DNA from: an uncultured SAR86 cluster bacterium
GTDB lineage: Bacteria; Pseudomonadota; Gammaproteobacteria; Magnimaribacterales; TMED112
Direction: 5' to 3'
Assembly: GCA_902619265.1 (NCBI GenBank)
Contig: CACNDL010000001.1
Span: 124,001 to 188,000, forward strand
DNA: 64,000 nucleotides
Within the stretch, counting starts at the first letter, position 1, and the number at the start of each line of letters is the position of its first letter. Shown here one piece after another: positions 48,748-58,043 of this stretch. The position numbers were made by a program, and so were the translations under genes. A model generated the notes under the pieces. The model was not told the origin of the DNA and did no database searches. It saw only the letters and a list, made by a program, of their open reading frames with translations.

Positions 48748-49556
48748 GCTCAAAACCCTATTTAAGAATCATTCTGTTCTTTGTGCTGGGGTTTATTATC
48801 TATTTTGCTGACATAACCATGAACTACGATGAGGAATCAAAGGATATTTATATTTCTGACCAAGAGCTTGATGGCCTCTTTTCGGCCTGGAACTCTCAGG
48901 TTGGCAGACCTCCTAACGAGCAAGAAGCTATAAATATTATTAACGATTTTATTGAAGAAGAAATTCTATATCGAGAAGCTTTAAGATTGGGCTTAGATCA
49001 AAACGACCGAATAATAAAAAGGCGTCTGGCACAAAAAATTTCTTTTTTAAAACAAGAAACCAATAGAGCAGAGCCAGACACTGAACAACTAACAGATTTT
49101 TTTGAAATGAATTTAGACAAATACTATGTTCCAGCAACTTTCTCCTTCACCCATTACTACTTTTCTGCATCATCAACAGCAAAGATTGAGGCCACATTAG
49201 CTTTAACTGAAATTGAAGAGACTGGGATACCAGCGAAATCCGAACCATTTTTTTTGGGGAAGAATTTTAGTGAATACAGTTTAGGCGAGATAGAGCAAAC
49301 TTTCGGTAAAGACTTGCTTGTTGCTTTTGCTGACCCAACTCTAAATAAGTGGATTGGCCCTTTTTCTTCAAGTTATGGCGAGCATCTGCTTTTCATTAAC
49401 AACAAAAGCATAGGTTATTCACCAAAATTTTCAGAAATAAGAGACTTGGTCAGACAAGACTACATGTTACAAGAACAAGATAGGATGCTTTCAGACTACT
49501 TAGATAGTATTAAATCAGAATACAAAGTAATAATTAATCCGACATACGAACTCTAA
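48744..49556 (+). CDS. PpiC-type peptidyl-prolyl isomerase-like membrane protein
   Basis: 270 residues with an N-terminal helix (RIILFFVLGFIIYFADI). The SurA-N-like helical region (QELDGLFSAWNSQVGRPPNEQEAINIINDFIEEEILYREALRLGL) is followed by a reduced parvulin-like region from about 130, with WIGPFSSSYGEHLLFINNK. Probably a periplasmic chaperone for the neighbouring proteins. The catalytic-domain match is partial, so isomerase activity is uncertain. Overlaps both neighbours (4 bases upstream, 1 downstream). Confidence 0.75.
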   Translation: MSSKPYLRIILFFVLGFIIYFADITMNYDEESKDIYISDQELDGLFSAWNSQVGRPPNEQEAINIINDFIEEEILYREALRLGLDQNDRIIKRRLAQKISFLKQETNRAEPDTEQLTDFFEMNLDKYYVPATFSFTHYYFSASSTAKIEATLALTEIEETGIPAKSEPFFLGKNFSEYSLGEIEQTFGKDLLVAFADPTLNKWIGPFSSSYGEHLLFINNKSIGYSPKFSEIRDLVRQDYMLQEQDRMLSDYLDSIKSEYKVIINPTYEL

Positions 49557-50509
49557 TGGTTAAAAGTATTCAAGCTGTATTAATTTTATTATTCTTCTCG
49601 TTTTCAGTAAGCGCTCATGAATTTAATCCTGCTCATTTGGTAATCAAAGAGGTTGAAACTAATACTTATCAAACTGAGTGGATGTATCCAGCCAAAAACA
49701 TAGGTGCTCGCGGCGAAGTTTTATTCCCTCAAGATTGCATAAGAGAAAATACCCAGTTTGAAAAAAATGGTAGATATCTGGTTGAGGCTTTCTCTCTAAT
49801 TTGTGAATCAACCCTGAAAGGGCAGAAGATAAATGTCACGAGCCTAAGTGTGCTCACAGATGCATTAGTCACAGTTAATCATCTAGACGCGACCACTTTT
49901 GAGGGGCTAATGAATTCTAAAAATCCTTCTATCGAAATACCCTTAAAAAAACAAATTTATCCCACAGGTTATTTTAGGTTGGGCATTGATCACCTTTTAG
50001 GAGGCAACGACCACATTATCTTTATTTTTGGTTTGCTCTTTTTAGTCTCAAATTTAATTGTAGCTATAAAAACTATTACAGCATTTACAGTAGCGCATAG
50101 TATCACTTTAGGTCTGTCAGTGTTTGGCTTGATTTCATTACCTCAAGCAACTGTTGAGGCTATTATTGCATTAACTATTATTTACTTGGCTTACGAAATT
50201 AGCGATCAAAAAAAGTATGACCGAACACCATGGGTTATAGCGTTTGGATTTGGATTGCTTCACGGGCTTGGTTTTGCAAATGTATTGAGTGGCATAGGTA
50301 TAGCTAATGAACAATTGGCAATGTCTTTGCTATTTTTTAACCTTGGAATTGAGGTTGGCCAGCTCTTATTAATTCCAATATTTGCATTTTTACTCTGGGG
50401 AGCAAATAAGATAAAACTTAATCAGTCTTTCACAGCTTTTTCTTATTTAATTATTGGTGGATTAGGTTCTTATTGGCTTATTGATAGATTGGCTCGAATT
50501 ATTCTATGA
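49556..50509 (+). CDS. HupE/UreJ family membrane protein
   Basis: 317 residues: a signal peptide (ending SVSAHEF), a periplasmic domain (about 20-130), then about six helices. The family core is GYFRLGIDHLLGGNDHIIFIFGLLFLVS, with His residues, followed by FTVAHSITLGLSVFG and GFGLLHGLGFANVL. HupE/UreJ relatives are linked to nickel uptake, but this longer type (HupE/UreJ_2) has no proven substrate. The 3' end overlaps the convergent gene by 11 bases. Confidence 0.8.
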   Translation: MVKSIQAVLILLFFSFSVSAHEFNPAHLVIKEVETNTYQTEWMYPAKNIGARGEVLFPQDCIRENTQFEKNGRYLVEAFSLICESTLKGQKINVTSLSVLTDALVTVNHLDATTFEGLMNSKNPSIEIPLKKQIYPTGYFRLGIDHLLGGNDHIIFIFGLLFLVSNLIVAIKTITAFTVAHSITLGLSVFGLISLPQATVEAIIALTIIYLAYEISDQKKYDRTPWVIAFGFGLLHGLGFANVLSGIGIANEQLAMSLLFFNLGIEVGQLLLIPIFAFLLWGANKIKLNQSFTAFSYLIIGGLGSYWLIDRLARIIL

Positions 50510-52292
50510 GCCTGAAGAAATTTTGGATTTGTTGTTTTGGATAAGTGCTATTGTTTGCACGCCAAACATTTGAAGTACCTGCTTTGCTATTTTTAAACTG
50601 CACACAATACTCGTTATATGATGTTTGTCGACCTGTAATTATCTGACACTTGTCGATCCAAATATAATTCTGATCAAGTGGCAATCTTTTAACATGTCTC
50701 TCAAGAGAAAGTGAATAGTAAAACTCAAACATAATTCTGGAAACTTCAATATTTTCGTCTAGCAATATTAGAGCTGGATACTCTATATACCTATCTCCAA
50801 AATCGATGATTTTGTTTGCGGAGTCAATTACAAGCTCTTTGGTGATTTGAGGAAACGACCATAATTCTAAAATCCTCTTTTTATTGTTGTCTATAACCTC
50901 ATCAAGTTTGTCTCGTTCAATGCTTTCTTCAAAAAATAAATTTCTTCCTAAAGCCATGCCTTTTGTATCCGTTCCAACAAAACCTAATGTTGTTGGTCCG
51001 ATATCAAAAAGACTACCTTTTTGATTAAAGGTATTAGGTATTAAATCTTTGCCGAAAATAAGGAATAAATTTTTCCTATCCCCTTTATTTAGTAAATCAG
51101 TAGCAGTATTTTTTAACGCTAAATGGTCGGATAGAACAACGAGTACAGTGCTGTCATACAGTTTTGAGTTTTTATATTTTTCAATGAAGTTTCCTACCAG
51201 CATATCGACACAGTGGACTGCATTTAGAATTCTGTTTTGACCATCCTGGTAAGATTTGTTTTTACAGGGCTCCGATAAGTAACCATAAGGATGGTGGGTA
51301 TCTAGAGTTAGAGTAAATAATCCAAAGGGTTTGTTATTATCATTAAGGCTTAAAGCTCTTTGAAAGACCAAGTCTAATAATTCATCGTCATATACCCCCC
51401 ATGGTGATCTATAATTTGGGTTTTTAAGCATTGGCTTTAATTCTTTCCAGCCCTCAACACTTGAAAAGCCATGAGTTGAATAAAATTTTCCCTTACCACC
51501 AAACTCAGTATCAGCACCCCCCACATAATGAAGTTCATAGCCAGCATCATTGAGAATATCGCCGGCACATTTAGCTAACGGCATAAACTTATCAACACCT
51601 GACATGGAGTTTTGACTGGCAATTGGAGTAAATAGTGGCACACCACATTGTGATGCTGCCATGCCCCCAACTGTCCAGTTTGTTGCTTTAGGTATAGAAA
51701 TATCAGTAAAAGTAATTGCCTCTTTTTCTAATCTTGATATGTTTGGTGTTAAATCCGGAAACAGTTGCTCATCTAGATAAGTTCTTTCAATCTGTTCAAG
51801 GTATAAAAAAATGACGTTCTTATTTTCTTTAGTGTAAGAGATTTTTTGGTCGTAGAATAAATCATTATCAATGCTGGTTTCAGATACTGTAAGGAACCTA
51901 TTAAGATCTAAAAATAATGGGTTTACATAAACACTGCTAGATAACAAAATCAATCCAAACAGAAATTCTATAAAGTTTGTTCTTTGCCCTCTAAGAAAGT
52001 TTATGAAATATTTTAACGACTTAAGACAAACGTAAATAAAGACTAGAAAAAGGATTGATGGAAGGATGTACTCCTCATATCCGACACCTTTCACACCAAA
52101 AACAAAATGAAAAACAAGTGCCTCAAAAATATCTTCCCCAAAAATTTCTTGTAAAAAGGCATACCAAGCAAGAATAAAAAGATTTCCGAAAGTAAGCAGC
52201 GCAACAAAGAATTTAAGAAAATTTTGATTTTCTGCAAGGTTTTTTCTCAAGAAAAGCATCGAGAGTGATTTGAAAACTAGGCTTAGTATCAT
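50499..52292 (-). CDS. LTA synthase / OpgB-like membrane transferase (sulfatase superfamily)
   Basis: 597 residues. Five N-terminal helices (about 20-145) and a large periplasmic alkaline-phosphatase-superfamily domain. Catalytic-site features are FLYLEQIERTYLDE, the candidate nucleophile Thr in PKATNWTVGGMAASQCGVPLF, TLDTHHPYG and LVVLSDHLALKN. Such enzymes move phosphoglycerol or phosphoethanolamine to lipids or periplasmic glucans. The SQCG segment is reminiscent of MdoB/OpgB. Donor and acceptor are unknown. It is the only minus-strand gene of the accessory stretch apart from 53511-53795. Confidence 0.8.
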   Translation of the reverse strand: MILSLVFKSLSMLFLRKNLAENQNFLKFFVALLTFGNLFILAWYAFLQEIFGEDIFEALVFHFVFGVKGVGYEEYILPSILFLVFIYVCLKSLKYFINFLRGQRTNFIEFLFGLILLSSSVYVNPLFLDLNRFLTVSETSIDNDLFYDQKISYTKENKNVIFLYLEQIERTYLDEQLFPDLTPNISRLEKEAITFTDISIPKATNWTVGGMAASQCGVPLFTPIASQNSMSGVDKFMPLAKCAGDILNDAGYELHYVGGADTEFGGKGKFYSTHGFSSVEGWKELKPMLKNPNYRSPWGVYDDELLDLVFQRALSLNDNNKPFGLFTLTLDTHHPYGYLSEPCKNKSYQDGQNRILNAVHCVDMLVGNFIEKYKNSKLYDSTVLVVLSDHLALKNTATDLLNKGDRKNLFLIFGKDLIPNTFNQKGSLFDIGPTTLGFVGTDTKGMALGRNLFFEESIERDKLDEVIDNNKKRILELWSFPQITKELVIDSANKIIDFGDRYIEYPALILLDENIEVSRIMFEFYYSLSLERHVKRLPLDQNYIWIDKCQIITGRQTSYNEYCVQFKNSKAGTSNVWRANNSTYPKQQIQNFFRLIE

Positions 52293-52334
52293 TTGAGTTA
52301 TAGGATAATAGAGTTAAACATTTTTACCAAAATT

Positions 52335-52700
52335 ATGAGCTTTGAAAAAATAAATTTTAAAGAAAAGTTTTCTAGATTCTCTGAACATTGGCAACCAAAA
52401 GTGATTGCAAACTTGAATGATTACGAAATAAAACTTGTGAAGATCAAAGACGATTTTGTTTGGCACCATCATGAGGAAACAGATGAAGCCTTTATCGTCC
52501 TAGAAGGTGAGATGCACATAGAATTTGAAGATCGTACAGTAAAGCTATGCGAGGGAGAAATGTTGGTTGTGCCTAAAGGGACAAGACATAGACCATACGC
52601 TTTTGAAGAGGCTCATATAATGATTGTTGAACCGAAAGATATCAGAAATACTGGTAATATCGAAGACGATCTTACCGCTCCAAACGATAAGTGGATATGA
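52335..52700 (+). CDS. Cupin-domain protein
   Basis: I start at ATG 52335 (MSFEKINFKEKFSRFSEHWQ); the track begins 14 codons earlier without family resemblance. 121 residues. Cupin motif 1 is WHHHEETDEAFIVLEGEMHI (metal-type His and Glu) and motif 2 is GEMLVVPKGTRHRPYAF. A small single-domain cytosolic protein with a possible metal-binding or isomerase-type role; no substrate can be inferred. It diverges from the sulfatase-superfamily gene. Confidence 0.8.
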   Translation: MSFEKINFKEKFSRFSEHWQPKVIANLNDYEIKLVKIKDDFVWHHHEETDEAFIVLEGEMHIEFEDRTVKLCEGEMLVVPKGTRHRPYAFEEAHIMIVEPKDIRNTGNIEDDLTAPNDKWI

Positions 52701-52754
52701 GATTGTATTTATTTTCTTTGGCTGATAACCTTTTAGTAGAAATATAGGAGTTTT

Positions 52755-53120
52755 ATGGAAATTTATATCGTTTTAGCATTATTGCTTGCTTTATTTCAGT
52801 CTTGGCTGATACCAATGGCCATTAATATTCAAAATTTGCAGTGGATGATGGGAGCTAGAGACAGTTCACCAAGTGAATCTGTCTTATTAAAACGCGCTAG
52901 AAGAGCTTCCTTAAACTTACATGAAAGCCTCGCACCATTTCTAGCATTAGTTTTAGCCTCAATGTACCTAGAAATTGATAATTCAACTTATGCATGTTGG
53001 TGGATGATTTTAAGAGTTGTTCATGGCTTAACTTATTTATTAGGTGTGCCATATATTCGGACATTAGCATTTATTGGCTCAATTATTTGTTTAGCTGGGA
53101 TGGCATTAGCGCTTCTTTAA
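52755..53120 (+). CDS. MAPEG family membrane protein
   Basis: 121 residues with four helices. The conserved MAPEG block reads KRARRASLNLHESLAPFLALVL (family: RAxxNxxExxP) followed by helices with YLLGVPYIRTLAFIGSIICLAGMAL. MAPEG proteins include glutathione-dependent enzymes, but many bacterial members have unknown function. A good ribosome site (AGGAG, 52747-52751) precedes the ATG. The next gene starts 3 bases on. Confidence 0.85.
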   Translation: MEIYIVLALLLALFQSWLIPMAINIQNLQWMMGARDSSPSESVLLKRARRASLNLHESLAPFLALVLASMYLEIDNSTYACWWMILRVVHGLTYLLGVPYIRTLAFIGSIICLAGMALALL

Positions 53121-53123
53121 ACA

Positions 53124-53510
53124 ATGAGATTATTTATAAATATTTTGCTTCTCACAATAATTAGTGCTTGCTCATCTATGCAAAATTCGAATACAGAAGG
53201 TGAATACAGATATGTTCCTATCACCGAAGCTTTAAAAAAACTTTCTGATGAAGAAGTAGCAATAAGACTACGTACTGCCTCCTTAACTTGTGAAAACGAC
53301 ATGTTAAAAGTTTATGTGCCATCACGAACTGTTGATCCTGAAGGATGGGAAAGTGGACAAAGAGAAAGGCGAAGATACTTTTCTAATTGTTTAGAACTTA
53401 AAGGTTTTGAAAGAAAATGGATTCCGCTTAGTGTTATAAAAAAACAAAAAAGAAAAGAAGATAGAGAGCTTACTTCAGAAGAATTATTAAAGAAACCTAG
53501 ATACCTTTAA
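53124..53510 (+). CDS. Small lipoprotein, unknown
   Basis: 128 residues. Signal peptide with lipobox ISAC (Cys about 15). The mature part is charged: TEALKKLSDEEVAIRLRTASLTCENDML, then RRRYFSNCLELKGFERKW. Two Cys in the mature region could form a disulfide. No family recognised. Its stop abuts the convergent gene at 53511 with no spacing. Confidence 0.6.
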   Translation: MRLFINILLLTIISACSSMQNSNTEGEYRYVPITEALKKLSDEEVAIRLRTASLTCENDMLKVYVPSRTVDPEGWESGQRERRRYFSNCLELKGFERKWIPLSVIKKQKRKEDRELTSEELLKKPRYL

Positions 53511-53795
53511 TTAAATCAGATCCCATGACCTAATACCTGACGAGGTTTCTTTATAGGCATACCAGAGCTTTACTGAGGATTTATGATCTTTTTGTAATCT
53601 TATCCTCACATTAACTATTGTAATTTGGCCAAACCTTCTTTGGTCTATTCGAAAAGAATAATCATTATATTTGGCAGAAAGTTTTTTTTTCACGTCAGCA
53701 GTAATGGTTGCCTTGCTAAAAGGGTCAGACACCGAGAAAAGCATTGAATTTTTTTTGAACCCAATAAGAAATAGATAGTATTTTAATCTAAACAT
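53511..53795 (-). CDS. Hypothetical protein
   Basis: I choose ATG 53795 (MFRLKYYLFLIGFKKN); the track uses an upstream TTG. 94 residues, basic, with a short hydrophobic N-terminus and a beta-like body (SFRIDQRRFGQITIVNVRIRLQKDH, VKLWYAYKETSSG). No signal cleavage site or family recognised. It stands alone, convergent with the lipoprotein gene, and may not be real, but its codon pattern looks coding. Confidence 0.45.
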   Translation of the reverse strand: MFRLKYYLFLIGFKKNSMLFSVSDPFSKATITADVKKKLSAKYNDYSFRIDQRRFGQITIVNVRIRLQKDHKSSVKLWYAYKETSSGIRSWDLI

Positions 53796-53813
53796 GTCTT
53801 GAAGTATGTCCAA

Positions 53814-53948
53814 TTTTATGACATTAATTTATGTTATTTTTTGCTTTATGTAAAATAATTAAACATTATTTATTAGACTAAACTCGACTAACAAATGCCT
53901 AAATAATCTTGGTAAACAAAAAGTGTGTTTCAAACTATAATTAAGTAG
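53814..53948. other. AT-rich intergenic region upstream of ald
   Basis: 135 bases, very AT-rich, serving the divergent start of the minus-strand hypothetical gene and the ald promoter. A TTGCTT...TAAAAT-like pair is present (TTGCTTTATGTAAAATAA at about 53840), but in such sequence this is poor evidence. No hairpin, operator palindrome or small gene is apparent. Confidence 0.3.
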
Positions 53949-55034
53949 ATGAAAATTGGGGTGCCCAAAGAAATAAAAAATAATGAGTTTAGAGTTGGTC
54001 TGACCCCAGATTCAGTCTCCAAGTTGTCTTCAAATCACAAAGTTTATGTTGAACAAAATGCTGGTAGAGCTATAGGTTTCACTGATGAGATGTATCAAGC
54101 AAGTGGCGCCGAAATTTTAAGAGATCCCAGTTTGATATATGAAGAAGCAGAGCTGATAGTAAAAGTAAAAGAACCTTTATCTGAGGAAAATAAGTTTTTG
54201 TCTCAGAAGCATACGCTTTTTACCTATCTGCACCTTGCAGGCAACAAGAAAAATGCAAAGAAACTTATAGATACTGGAGTAAAAGGAGTTGCTTATGAGA
54301 CCGTTACTGCTGATGACGGTAGCCTGCCACTTTTAGCCCCTATGAGCAAGATTGCCGGGCGCATAAGCTTGGTCGTAGGACAATATTTTCTTCTTAAACC
54401 TAACAAAGGTATTGGAACCCTTTTTGGGAAGTTTGAAAATATTCAGCCACGAGAAGTTACAGTTGTAGGTGCTGGTGTTGCTGGCAAAGAAGCTATAAGC
54501 AAAGGCATTGACTCAGGGGCGCATGTAAATGTTTTAGATATTTCCGATCATAAGCTTCAAGAGTTAGCAAAAGAATTTGGTTCTGAAAATATTTCTTATA
54601 TTAATTCGACACCTGAAAATATTTCAGATGCCGTTAGTAAATCTGATTTAGTGATAGGTTCTGTTTACGTAGTCGGTAAAGAAGCCCCAAAAGTTATTAC
54701 TAAAGAGATGCTAAAAGGCATGAAACCAGGCAGTGTGGTAGTTGATATATCAATAGACCAAGGCGGTTGCATAGAAACAAGTAGACCTACAACTCATGAT
54801 GATCCTGTTTTTCTAGAAGAGGAAGTAGTGCATTATTGTGTCACTAATATGCCTGGTGCTGTGCCCTTAACTGCTTCACTAGCTTTGAATCATGCAACAC
54901 TGCCATTCATAGAAAAAATTGCAAATCTTGGTCTTGAAAAAGCATGTGCCTCAGATAACCATTTGGCAAACGGGCTTAATATGGCTGATGGAGAGGTAAG
55001 ACACCCCTCAGTTGAAGCAGCTCTCAATAGCTAG
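53949..55034 (+). CDS. ald: Alanine dehydrogenase
   Basis: Interconverts L-alanine and pyruvate plus ammonia with NAD. 361 residues, the family length. Hallmarks are MKIGVPKEIKNNEFRVGLTP, VKVKEPLSEE (catalytic Lys), HLAGNKKNAK (catalytic His), the Rossmann loop VVGAGVAGKEA and VDISIDQGGCIETSRPTTHDDP. It links to pyruvate, which the convergent PEP synthase uses. The stops of the two genes overlap in CTAG. Confidence 0.96.
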   Translation: MKIGVPKEIKNNEFRVGLTPDSVSKLSSNHKVYVEQNAGRAIGFTDEMYQASGAEILRDPSLIYEEAELIVKVKEPLSEENKFLSQKHTLFTYLHLAGNKKNAKKLIDTGVKGVAYETVTADDGSLPLLAPMSKIAGRISLVVGQYFLLKPNKGIGTLFGKFENIQPREVTVVGAGVAGKEAISKGIDSGAHVNVLDISDHKLQELAKEFGSENISYINSTPENISDAVSKSDLVIGSVYVVGKEAPKVITKEMLKGMKPGSVVVDISIDQGGCIETSRPTTHDDPVFLEEEVVHYCVTNMPGAVPLTASLALNHATLPFIEKIANLGLEKACASDNHLANGLNMADGEVRHPSVEAALNS

Positions 55035-57385
55035 GTCTTGGAAAGTTTAAGCCAAGTTTCTATGACAGTGTCAGGATTTAAGGAAATACTATCTATACCC
55101 TCTTTAAGTAACCAAGCAGCAAAATCTGAATGATCTGATGGGCCTTGCCCACATATTCCCACATATTTACCTTTTGATTTACATGCACTGATTGTTAGTG
55201 AGAGCATCTTTTTTACAGCTGCATCTCTTTCATCAAATATATCAGAAACTAGTGCAGAATCTCTGTCTAATCCTAAAGTCAGCTGAGTCATATCATTTGA
55301 GCCAATCGACATGCCGTCAAAATAAGATAAAAAATCCTCTGCAAGCAAAGCATTTGAAGGAATTTCAGACATCATTAAAACTTTGAGATCATTTTGGCCA
55401 CGCTTTAAGCCATTTTGCTCCAGAAGCGTAACAACATTTTTTGCTTCTTCAATAGTTCTAACAAATGGAATCATTAATTGCACATTGGTAAGACCCATAT
55501 CATTTCTGACCTTTTTAAGTGCCTCGCATTCCAATTCAAAACACTCTCTAAAATCTTCTGATATATATCTGCCTGCTCCCCTGAATCCCAGCATTGGATT
55601 CTCTTCTTTAGGTTCAAAATACTTCCCGCCAATAAGATTTGCATACTCATTTGATTTGAAGTCAGATAAACGAACAATTACAGGTTTTGGTGAAAAAGAG
55701 GCAGCTATCGTTGCTATGCCTTCAGACAGTTTTTCTATAAAGAATGTTTTTGGATCTGAATATCCAGCAATTTTGTCCTGAATTTTTCTTGCAGTCTGCT
55801 TATCAACAGATTTCATATCTAGTAATGCTTTGGGGTGAATGCCAATCATTTTATTGATTATGAATTCTACTCTAGCTAAACCAACCCCCTCGTTTGGCAA
55901 CATTGAAAAACTCATTGCCCTATCTGGATTCCCAACATTCATCATTATCTTTATTGGCACCTCAGGCATAGAGCCAAACTTAATCTTTTCAACTTTGTAA
56001 TCAAGCTCTCCTTTGTAAACCCTACCTTCATTGCCCTCTCCACAACTGGCAGTTACTTTTGAATTATTAAGAATAAACTTCGTCGCAGTATTGCAACCAA
56101 CAATAGCAGGTATGCCAAGCTCTCGAGCAATAATTGCAGCATGACATGTTCTTCCTCCACGATTAGTTACTATGCCTGAAGCAATTTTCATAACTGGTTC
56201 CCAGTCTGGATCAGTCATGTCTGTAACCAATACATCACCAGGCCTAATATTCTCTATTTCAGAAATATCTTTAACCACTTTTGCAGTGCCTGTTCCAATT
56301 TTTTGTCCAACACTCTTCCCGCTTACTATTAACTCACCTTTTTCTTTGAGCGTGAATCTTTCAAAGTAATTAGAGACTTTACTTTGAACTGTCTCTGGCC
56401 TTGCTTGGAGAATATAAATCTTTTTATCTTTTCCATCTTTTGCCCATTCAATATCCATAGGCACTTTGTAATGATCCTCAATAGTTTTCGCGCATTTAGC
56501 TAATTCAATAATTTCGCTATTAGTAAGTGAAAATTTATTAGTCTCTTTTTTTGGCACTCTGATGTATTTAACGCTTTTGCCTGGCAAATTATTGTCAGCA
56601 AAAATCATTTTTTTTGCCTTTTCACCTAAACTTTTTTTAATTATTGGGAAATCGTTCTTTTCCAAAGCTTCCTTAAAAACATAGAATTCATCTGGATTTA
56701 CTGTGCCCTGAACAATACCTTCACCTAAGCCATACGAAGAGGTGATAAATATCGAACCCCTATATCCTGATTCGGTATCGAGTGTAAAAGCCACTCCTGA
56801 AGCGCCAATGTCACTCCGAACCATTTCTTGCACCCCAACAGAAATGGAAAGTGAGCCTTTGAAGTTTCTAAGCCTTCTATAGGAAATTGCTCTATCAGTA
56901 AACAATGAAGCATAAACTTTGCGGACAGCATCGATTAAATTATCAAATCCATTAATGTTAAGAAAAGTTTCTTGTTGACCAGCAAATGAAGCATCAGGTA
57001 GGTCTTCTGCCGTAGCTGAAGAACGGACAGCAAAACTTTTACCAGATTCAGAAACATCTAACCAGGCATGTTGTATTTCTGAAATTAAATTTTGCGGCAG
57101 AGGCGTTTTTAGAATTAGACCTCTTATTTTCTTTCCAGCGCGCCTCAAGTCGCTGAGATTTTCGACATTTAAATTTGCTAATTCCTTTGAAATTACCTTA
57201 TCGATTTTGCTGTTAGATATAAATTCATTAAATGCTGAAGATGTTATAGCAAAACCTCCAGGGACATTGATGCCCAACTTTGTAAGATTATTTAACATTT
57301 CTCCAAGAGATGAATTTTTGCCACCAACGGCATCAAAATCCTGCATAGAGATTTCATTGAGATTTTTAATAAAAGTTCTGGCCAT
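55031..57385 (-). CDS. ppsA: Phosphoenolpyruvate synthase
   Basis: Makes PEP from pyruvate and ATP for gluconeogenesis. 784 residues, standard. The N-terminal PPDK-like ATP-binding part has AVGGKNSSLGEML and FAVRSSATAEDLPDASFAGQQ. The phosphohistidine domain has GGRTCHAAIIARELGIPAIVG. The C-terminal PEP-binding barrel ends with GICGQGPSDHSDFAAWLLKEGIDSISLNPD. It is divergent from the nitroreductase gene across 88 bases that include TATATAAT-type AT-rich promoter-like sequence. Confidence 0.96.
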   Translation of the reverse strand: MARTFIKNLNEISMQDFDAVGGKNSSLGEMLNNLTKLGINVPGGFAITSSAFNEFISNSKIDKVISKELANLNVENLSDLRRAGKKIRGLILKTPLPQNLISEIQHAWLDVSESGKSFAVRSSATAEDLPDASFAGQQETFLNINGFDNLIDAVRKVYASLFTDRAISYRRLRNFKGSLSISVGVQEMVRSDIGASGVAFTLDTESGYRGSIFITSSYGLGEGIVQGTVNPDEFYVFKEALEKNDFPIIKKSLGEKAKKMIFADNNLPGKSVKYIRVPKKETNKFSLTNSEIIELAKCAKTIEDHYKVPMDIEWAKDGKDKKIYILQARPETVQSKVSNYFERFTLKEKGELIVSGKSVGQKIGTGTAKVVKDISEIENIRPGDVLVTDMTDPDWEPVMKIASGIVTNRGGRTCHAAIIARELGIPAIVGCNTATKFILNNSKVTASCGEGNEGRVYKGELDYKVEKIKFGSMPEVPIKIMMNVGNPDRAMSFSMLPNEGVGLARVEFIINKMIGIHPKALLDMKSVDKQTARKIQDKIAGYSDPKTFFIEKLSEGIATIAASFSPKPVIVRLSDFKSNEYANLIGGKYFEPKEENPMLGFRGAGRYISEDFRECFELECEALKKVRNDMGLTNVQLMIPFVRTIEEAKNVVTLLEQNGLKRGQNDLKVLMMSEIPSNALLAEDFLSYFDGMSIGSNDMTQLTLGLDRDSALVSDIFDERDAAVKKMLSLTISACKSKGKYVGICGQGPSDHSDFAAWLLKEGIDSISLNPDTVIETWLKLSKT

Positions 57386-57473
57386 ACTTTCTATTTAAAA
57401 ATTCAATTATATAATTTAAATCCCCAATAGGCTTAAAGTTGGTTTTTAATAAACTACACTTAAATAAAAAACT

Positions 57474-58043
57474 ATGAATGACGCATTAAATAACATACTT
57501 AACAGAAACTCACATAGAAAGTTAACAAAACCAGCTCCTTCCCAGGATGAGATGGATTTAGTTTTTCAGGCCGCCTTAAGAGCGCCTGATCACGCGTGGC
57601 TTAGACCATCCTCTTTTATAGAAATTCAGGGAGAAGGGCTAAAAAAACTATCCGACGCCTTCGTTAGTTATGCTAAAGAAAATATTGAAGATCTGGAAAT
57701 AGAAAAACTTAAGAAATACGAACAAGCGCCGTTTAGAGCACCAATGATAGTTGTGTTGGTTTGCACACCCAAAGAACATCCAAAAGTTCCAGAAGTAGAA
57801 CAAATAATGTCAACTGCAACAGCAGGGCAAAATATTCTTCTTGCATTAAATTCCATGGGTTACGGTGGTATGTGGCGTACAGGCACTTTCTCACTTAACG
57901 ACAAAATTGGTAAATATTTAGAGTTAGATCAGGGTCAACAAGTAGTTGGTTATCTATATATAGGCACGCCAGAAGGCAAAGCTAAAAAAATTCCTGAACT
58001 CAACACACAAGACTTTGTGACTAAATGGGGCCTAAATGAATAA
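57474..58043 (+). CDS. Nitroreductase family protein (YdjA-like)
   Basis: FMN-dependent reductase fold. 189 residues, the YdjA size. The FMN-binding start is NRNSHRKLTKPAPSQDEMDLVFQAALRAPDHAWLRPSSF, then ATAGQNILLALNSMGYGGMWRTG and YLYIGTPEGK. Substrates of such enzymes are varied (nitro compounds, quinones). It overlaps the next gene by 8 bases in a new frame. Confidence 0.88.
   Translation: MNDALNNILNRNSHRKLTKPAPSQDEMDLVFQAALRAPDHAWLRPSSFIEIQGEGLKKLSDAFVSYAKENIEDLEIEKLKKYEQAPFRAPMIVVLVCTPKEHPKVPEVEQIMSTATAGQNILLALNSMGYGGMWRTGTFSLNDKIGKYLELDQGQQVVGYLYIGTPEGKAKKIPELNTQDFVTKWGLNE

Noticed and set aside
34919-53948. CRISPR array or insertion sequence in the accessory region
   Set aside because: No regularly spaced identical repeats and no transposase, integrase or terminal inverted repeats were seen. 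The only repeat pair is the 20-base one around the SRA-HNH gene.
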